From positions 1-23,095 of the forward strand of contig JAAPAO010000443.1 in NCBI GenBank assembly GCA_013115145.1: 23,095 nucleotides of DNA, in the 5' to 3' direction. Of the stretch, positions 17,985 to 23,095 are shown in pieces (positions within the stretch are counted from its first letter, which is position 1; every line of letters starts with the position of its first letter). The notes below the pieces were generated by a model. The model was not told where the DNA came from, searched no databases, and worked only from the letters and a program-made list of their open reading frames with translations. The DNA is from Perkinsus chesapeaki. Its lineage: Eukaryota > Perkinsozoa > Perkinsida > Perkinsidae. The translations under genes were made by a program, and so were the position numbers.

Positions 17985-18371
17985 ATGAACTATAGTAGTT
18001 ATGTTATAGCAACAACAAGTTATGATAAAATAATAAGAGCTCTGAGCCGGTCAGCATCGCCGCTAATTACAATTGTCGGCTCGCTCGATAGTGGACTAAC
18101 TACATCCCACAGTCATGTACAAATGACTGTTCCAGAAAATAGCGTTAAGGAATTACAAGATTCACCAAGATTTCAAGATAACCAGAATGGGCAGCTTCTT
18201 GTTGCTGGGCGCAAATGTGCTCCGTCTACTTCCGGGGAGATGCGACTCGATCGTCACCAATTTGAGCTGAAAAAGAAGCGAGTTTCAAAATCTTTAAGAA
18301 ATTTCCGTAAGAAAGATACAATTTTCGGAGCAGGCAAAGCAAGTCGGCACGACGGGCGCGAACGAGCATGA
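17985..18371 (+). CDS. Hypothetical basic protein
   Basis: A 128-codon frame from ATG 17985 to TGA 18369-18371. The first third is Ser/Thr-rich, and the C-terminal third is strongly basic (FELKKKRVSKSLRNFRKK), compatible with a nuclear or nucleic-acid-binding tail. No family is recognised. Two polyadenylation-like AATAAA signals (ttcaataaacccaataataaa) follow at about 18440-18460, which supports a transcript ending here, and the next gene converges from the other strand. It could also be the last exon of a longer gene or a chance frame. Confidence 0.38.
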   Translation: MNYSSYVIATTSYDKIIRALSRSASPLITIVGSLDSGLTTSHSHVQMTVPENSVKELQDSPRFQDNQNGQLLVAGRKCAPSTSGEMRLDRHQFELKKKRVSKSLRNFRKKDTIFGAGKASRHDGRERA

Positions 18372-18549
18372 AGGATTACACAAATAGATACGCAACGAAC
18401 ATGTGAAATCAGTTACAGATATAAGATACTAAGTAACGTTCAATAAACCCAATAATAAATGGCGCTTAATAACACTAAATAGTCGTCGACTAAATCGACG
18501 ACCAAGCGACGCAATGAATTTAGGAGGAGTCGATAGCACAGAAACGATT

Positions 18550-19259
18550 TTATACTTCTGCAGAATCAATTTATATTTTTAAATAATTCTAATTTTCCAT
18601 GAAAATAACTAGACATTAGCAGATTACAAAATTCCCTTTCAAAATCGATTCCACTCAAGGACGACGACTTACTGGATGCCATGGACAGCTCTCTGAGACG
18701 AGGACTGGCAAAGTCCCACGAAGTGGAGCTAGAGGTGTCAAAATATTTGTAATCAGTTGATGATTTCAGCGATCGTCGCAGCTTGGCAGCGTCCTCTTTT
18801 AATTTCTCAATCTCACCGTTCTGATCCTCCAGCTGACTTCGGAGCTCGGCAATTTCATCGTCTGAAAGCAAAACAGAAATCTTGACGATCAATTCAGGAT
18901 TGACACTGGAAAAGCAGGGACGGAATTAGCGCAGAAATAAACGGCAGTGAAAGGAGCTTAAAGCTATTCTATAATTCCTATGCACAGAGAACGACGGCGA
19001 TCGAAACCGGAAAAAGGAAAAAATTTTAAAAGTAAACGAGAAAGAAGTCAGTAAAACAATTTCAATTGAGCGATTAAACCTGATGATAAAATCCAATGAA
19101 TAAATAGGTAAAACTCTCTGTCTTTGATCTCAGCTTACCTTTCTTGGCGAGTTCGTTGCTCTGTTCGTCGACTTTTGAACGTATCTTTCCCATTTCTATG
19201 TTGACCTTGGCAATTGCCTCGGTCACACGATTGACGTACATAATTAGTTTGGGATCCAT
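18550..19259 (-). CDS. Small coiled-coil protein, 2-3 exons
   Basis: Exon 1 (19259-19139) starts MDPKLIMYVNRVTEAIAKVN. It joins in phase, across a 277-nt intron (AAAG/gtaagc ... tttcag/AC), to exon 2 starting at 18861. The product is a heptad-rich coiled coil (EIAELRSQLEDQNGEIEKL, then KLRRSLKS) followed by a Ser-rich, low-complexity tail. A strong donor CCA/gtaagt at 18673/18672 and an acceptor ttctgcag at 18558 allow a third exon with only three codons, ending at 18550 (105 residues). Without that splice the frame runs to 18566 (138 residues). No specific family is recognised. Such small coiled-coil proteins often act as cytoskeletal or kinetochore adaptors, but that is only a possibility. 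Confidence 0.6.
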
Positions 19260-19678
19260 TTTAGGAGTATATACGATAAATTAAACTGCACAGAAAAATC
19301 TGGAAAAATTTCCGGAAAATATTTGTAAAATTTTTCTATCGATTTAACAACATAATAATGACAAATAATTCAGCAACGGAAAATCAAGTTCTCGGGCAGA
19401 TTGACGAACCTAATAAATACACCCAAATCGAAGAATCTCAAGGCAAGCACACGATGAACTAAAAAAGTGTGGAAAATTGCGGAAAATAGTTAAATAATTC
19501 GTTCCAGATATAACTGAGTCTAAGAGCCTCATCGAAACTCAAAAACGACGACAATCAAAGAACCGTCAATTTCAAAATAAATAACAACAAGCAGCTCCGA
19601 TGAAGCACTCCGAAGGTCGACGCTAGCAGAGCAATTCTGGGCAAATCGGAATGATCGGAGACAAAAGCGCACGCCCTA
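19260..19678. other. Upstream region of the coiled-coil gene
   Basis: AT-rich, with a GGAAAAATTTCCGGAAAAT palindromic motif around 19301-19320. No coding frame is supported. Confidence 0.4.
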
Positions 19679-19754
19679 GTGATCGATTACTTCATTGTGC
19701 GTTCTCTTCTGCTTTCGCGTACAGTCTTTAAAGTGGATTCCCCCACAGGTCCCA

Positions 19755-19876
19755 GTGCCTTACCGTGGCGTGAGGGTTACAAAGTGAATTGGACTTTAGT
19801 AAATATTTTAACTATGTTAGCCGCATTCACCGCAGAGACCAACAGACTTGCCATTGCTGAGCTGGAAAACTGGCAG
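19755..19876 (+). CDS. Possible internal exon, unknown protein
   Basis: A segment bounded by cccccacag/GTCCC and CTGGCAG/gtcaga has an open frame reading PSALPWREGYKVNWTLVN, then LAAFTAETNRLAIAELENWQ. It looks protein-like and lies in a frame open from about 19679 to 20005. Partner exons with matching phase were not found, and no family is recognised. The downstream part of the frame is AT-rich and Tyr/Ile-rich, probably intron or untranslated sequence. Confidence 0.25.
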
Positions 19877-20005
19877 GTCAGATTAATACTTCTTGAGTGG
19901 TTATATTACTACTATAATATTGCCATGATTTGTACAAATATGAACAAATGTATAATACTGCAATTTTTTATCCTTTATATTTATTTTAAAAATGGTGATA
20001 GTTAA

Positions 20006-20510
20006 GCAATAAACGGTAAATTAACGAAATATATGTCTTTTTCAATTTAAGTATTTTTCACAAATGGATGGCAATGCCAAACTGTTTTATTTTGCCGCAG
20101 TATTGATCCGAAAGTTGATTGAGATTATTTCTTTTAACTGTCATACCAGCTTAGGCTCTGCGTCCTAAGATACATTCAGATACATTTTATATCTTTAGTC
20201 ATCAGTGCACTTTAGAAATGAATGGTAAAATTACAATATTTCTGTTAATAATAATTGGCTACTATCAATAGATATCAATAAACAATACTAATTTATAAAA
20301 TAATAATGTTGATAGAGATTGTAGGAGATAAATATATGGTATAGAGGTTACTGTCTGGTCTATCAAGTATACATATTGTATTCCTATTTTTAATAACTTA
20401 ATGGTAATAGTAAGTAATAGTAATAGTAATATTTGGTACTAATAGTACTATTACGCCGGTAATAGTATTACTAATACTTGGTAAATAACGTTTCCGAATA
20501 AATTGACGCA
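20006..20510. other. AT-rich spacer with TAATAG simple repeats
   Basis: Strongly AT-rich, with no supported gene. Around 20400-20490 it carries repeated TAATAG/TAGTAAT units, including an imperfect palindrome tactattac-gccg-gtaatagta. Confidence 0.6.
20400..20485. repeat. TAATAG-type simple repeat with inverted copies
   Basis: Degenerate repeats of taatag (ggtaatagtaagtaatagtaatagtaa) are followed by inverted copies around a small GCCG centre, just upstream of the next gene. Confidence 0.7.
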
Positions 20511-22783
20511 ATGTCTCCGACGAAATCATTTCACAAACAATCACATCACCCTCTTCAGTTGGACGCTACCGAAGGTATTAAATCTCGTTTGGCACGTACC
20601 CTGGAGTCGGAACTTGATAAGGTAGTACTAAGGGGAGACAGCTTACTGGGATCGCCGGTGAAGTATCATGCATGGTATATTCATAGGGATGGAGATTATT
20701 TAGATTAGTGAATGAGTTATGATTATTCTGTATTATGTATTGACGATTTGCCGTCATTCATGCCGTATACTGTATCACAGATCGGTATACGGTTGATCGA
20801 TTCAGATATTCTTCATTGTTGTGTGTTCTAGTACTATGCTACAGAATTTTAGGGTCGTACACTCAATAGCGGACGAGAAACCATTGAAAATGAAATACTC
20901 TATTTCATTGAGGAGGGCTGTACAATAGTGAGTCTTTTGGCTTGGTGAGAAATGACGATGATGGGATTGAATTCACAGCCAAAGTTATAACTTCATCGGT
21001 ATAAAATGCAAGGAATTAGATCAGTTAAGTAGTTATTATGCCCTATGCACTAGATCTATTGAAAATTGGAGATATGAAGGAAAATAGGGGGTAAGAGCTG
21101 AGAATGATCAAGCAGGAGAAGCTTAAATACAATTGTGTGAGGGGACAGTGGCCGATGTATTTAATGATTATACGGTCTTTCGCGAATTGAATCTGAATCC
21201 TACTTGGGTCCTCTGTAATGTCGTTGGTGTGTTATTTATTACACGGAGTGATCGAAGAGGCTGAAAAGTTGGACGCCTGAATTCTGCATCGTTGTCTACA
21301 GGCTGGTGATTTCAAGAGAATGGTTTTCAATTATATCCTCACGTGAACGTGCAGCGCGTTAAGTGTTAATGAGCTCGGGCCGAGCTGCTCGGCGATGTCA
21401 GGGTCTCCGATAAAATAGTATTAAACCTCGGAGCGTTTGGGGGATCTTCGAGGTTGAGTGGGTCTGAATCCGTACTAGGATTCTTATACATTCAGAGTTA
21501 TGGTGGTAATAACCATATTTTATAGTACATACCTCCTCAGACCAGGCAGCAGGCTTAGCAGTGTAGGAACTGTCCAAATTGGAGTGTTATAATGCCAGTA
21601 TATTAAACACTAAGTATCATTAATATTATAATCTAATAATTATTATTATATTAATATTCCGCATGTCCATATGGCTAGCATCCTTCTATTAGTGCTTAAT
21701 ATCCTTATATATTTCCATCTGCCTGAGTGCTTGGGTGCTGGTCCCCGAAATCGTGGCATATGCCAATTGTTGACGAATCTTAGGTTGAAAAAATAGCTGA
21801 TGAGTTGTTGAAGAATCTTTCTTCGGACATTCTCGATACCAAAGTAGCTGTTATGATGAAGGATAGGAAGGATGAGGATTGCGAGGTAGCAGTTGTAGAT
21901 GGGCGCAATTTTTGGTAGTAAAACGGGGAAATTTGGGTGTAAAAAAGGAGACATTCTGGCAAGAAAATATTTGTGAAAAATTTGGAAAATTTCAGTTAAA
22001 AAACGGAAAATTTTGGTGGAAAATTTCATTAAACCTTGTCGGCGAGGGTTGCAAGGTAGTATTTTACAGGAAGACCAGGAAAATTTTTCAGGAAAATGTA
22101 TTTTTTAGAGATGATTTAAGATACGTGCACAGTACTATTGACAAGCTTCGAGGTTAGATTAATGCCATCAGAAATTGCAACCTATTCCGAAACTGAGCAG
22201 TTTTTGAGGAGACTTTTAGCGTGAATTTGAGGATTACATTAATTCGAAATAAATCTGTATTAAATATATCTGAATAATAGATTTCAGAAATCTGCATTAA
22301 ATTGCGAGAAATAGAAAAAGGTAAAATTGTTGTCAAAAAAGGATAATTGTATTTATATTCGTGAAATATGTACAAGTAAGTGATGTGTTAAGTATTTAGC
22401 ATTTGCAGTGTAAACTGTAGCATAGACCACTGTACGCAATAATATAATAGAAATTGGGTATTTTATAGCTTGCTTGAAGTATAGGAGAATGCATTTACGT
22501 GTATATGTTTAAGATATAGGACAAACGTTATTCGTATCGATTATGCGATTTTAGTGTGTTGGTGAAGTTAAGCCCAGTGGGCCACCGGTGGCGAAGTTGG
22601 CAGGAAAAAGGCAAAGTGCAACTACACAAACTGCAGAGTAAAGGGGAAAAAATTCCGGGAATTTTTCGGGAATTTTTTCGGTGCAGATATGTGATGGTTA
22701 AAAGAGCCAAGACGGAGCAGAATTTATCGAAGGGAAAGCCGGCGGGAAGCACAAGGGCGAATATGGCCACTATGCCGACGTAA
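20511..22783 (+). CDS. Probable multi-exon gene of unknown function, exon chain incomplete
   Basis: Several open segments bounded by plausible splice sites lie on the plus strand. ATG 20511 opens MSPTKSFHKQSHHPLQLDAT with LARTLESELDKVVL following. 20853-20927 (VVHSIADEKPLKMKYSISL) joins in phase across 51 nt to a 20-nt exon 20979-20998 (QSYNFI), and that joins in phase to 21054-21090. Further open stretches are around 21165-21230 (VFNDYTVFRELNLNPTW), 21373-21525 (AELLGDVRVSDKIVLNLGAF) and 21784-21885 (VEKIADELLKNLSSDILDTK). The last two exons, 22555-22637 and 22687-22783, join in phase across a 49-nt intron and give a Lys/Thr-rich C-terminus ending NMATMPT. The chain between about 21090 and 22555 is not resolved, and alternative frames are open in places. 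It may be more than one gene. No family is recognised. Confidence 0.42.
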
Positions 22784-22966
22784 AATTCCGGGAAAATTTC
22801 GGAAATTTTTTTTGGGAAATTTCAGATTGCCGAAGACAACGGCTTGCCTTACTGGAAATAATAAGGCGGTTAGCAGGGAAGTTCGGAAGCATTTGGAAGT
22901 TGTTGGTGCACAGGACGTAATAAAGGGTGAATACTCGGGAAGGAGTGGTAGTTATGTAATATATGG

Positions 22967-23095
22967 ATGTTGAGTTCTAGGGTCATATTTGAGCAGTCGG
23001 CTGTGTATATAGAAGCTGGGGAATTTGTACCGGCTGTGTATATAGAAGCTGGGGAATTTGTACCGGCTGTGTATATTGAAGCTGGTGAATTTGTA
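22967..23095 (+). CDS. Start of a repeat protein or exon, cut by the window end
   Basis: A frame from ATG 22967 reads MLSSRVIFEQS, then AVYIEAGEFVP twice and most of a third time, and is still open at the last base. The alternative is an exon beginning after ttctag at 22980 in the same frame. The third repeat copy differs from the first two at two bases, both third codon positions that leave the protein unchanged, which argues for translation. No family is recognised. Eleven-residue tandem repeats occur in surface, structural and antigen-like proteins of many protists, but nothing specific can be said. Confidence 0.5.
   Translation, partial: MLSSRVIFEQSAVYIEAGEFVPAVYIEAGEFVPAVYIEAGEFV
23000..23095 (+). 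repeat. 33-bp tandem repeat, at least 3 copies
   Basis: Copies at 23000-23032 and 23033-23065 are identical, and a third copy (23066-23095) is cut by the window edge. The length is exactly 11 codons. Confidence 0.98.

Noticed and set aside
21646-22029. 127-codon minus frame rich in Phe, Ile and Tyr
   Set aside because: It is the reverse of AT-rich GGAAAATTT sequence and overlaps a better plus-strand exon at 21784-21885.

Overview
This is a nuclear fragment from a eukaryote. Two genes are recognisable only after joining exons across GT-AG introns with matching phases, and neighbouring genes are mostly single transcription units on alternating strands. Many introns are very short (about 38-49 nt) beside others of 200-850 nt. 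The osmosensitive-channel-like gene and the retroelement look protist-like to me. An alveolate such as a perkinsid is my tentative guess, but nothing here proves it.

Layout. 1-458: possible last exons of a plus-strand membrane protein. 1014-1553: small unknown three-exon minus-strand gene. 1994-4826: complete eight-exon sideroflexin gene (minus, 313 aa). 5536-7932: intronless CSC1/OSCA/TMEM63-family channel gene (minus, 798 aa). It is divergent from 8429-11112, a complete six-exon SLC25A42/Leu5-type mitochondrial carrier gene (plus, 303 aa). 11366-12707: a non-coding repeat block built from a degenerate 15-bp unit in four blocks of alternating orientation, with two long palindromes, tRNA-like remnants and a perfect 30-bp inverted repeat. 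12706-14922: a DNA transposon with about 185-bp terminal inverted repeats and a 545-codon transposase-derived ORF that seems to have lost part of its catalytic core. 15098-16399: a frameshifted, 3'-truncated reverse-transcriptase element. 16521-17522: intronless malate-dehydrogenase homologue (minus) lacking two substrate-binding arginines. 17985-18371: hypothetical plus ORF. 18550-19259: small coiled-coil gene (minus). 20511-22783: probable multi-exon plus-strand gene, only partly resolved. 22967-23095: start of an ORF or exon with 11-residue tandem repeats running off the window.

How the genes relate. There is no operon-like pathway. Sideroflexin and the SLC25A42-like carrier are both mitochondrial inner-membrane transporters (serine-type substrates and CoA-type nucleotides in characterised homologues), which may be chance. 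The centre of the window (about 11.2-16.4 kb) is an accessory island of mobile and repetitive DNA between ordinary genes. It holds most of the unusual structure: a foldback-like repeat element, a transposon sitting exactly at its edge, and a dead retroelement.
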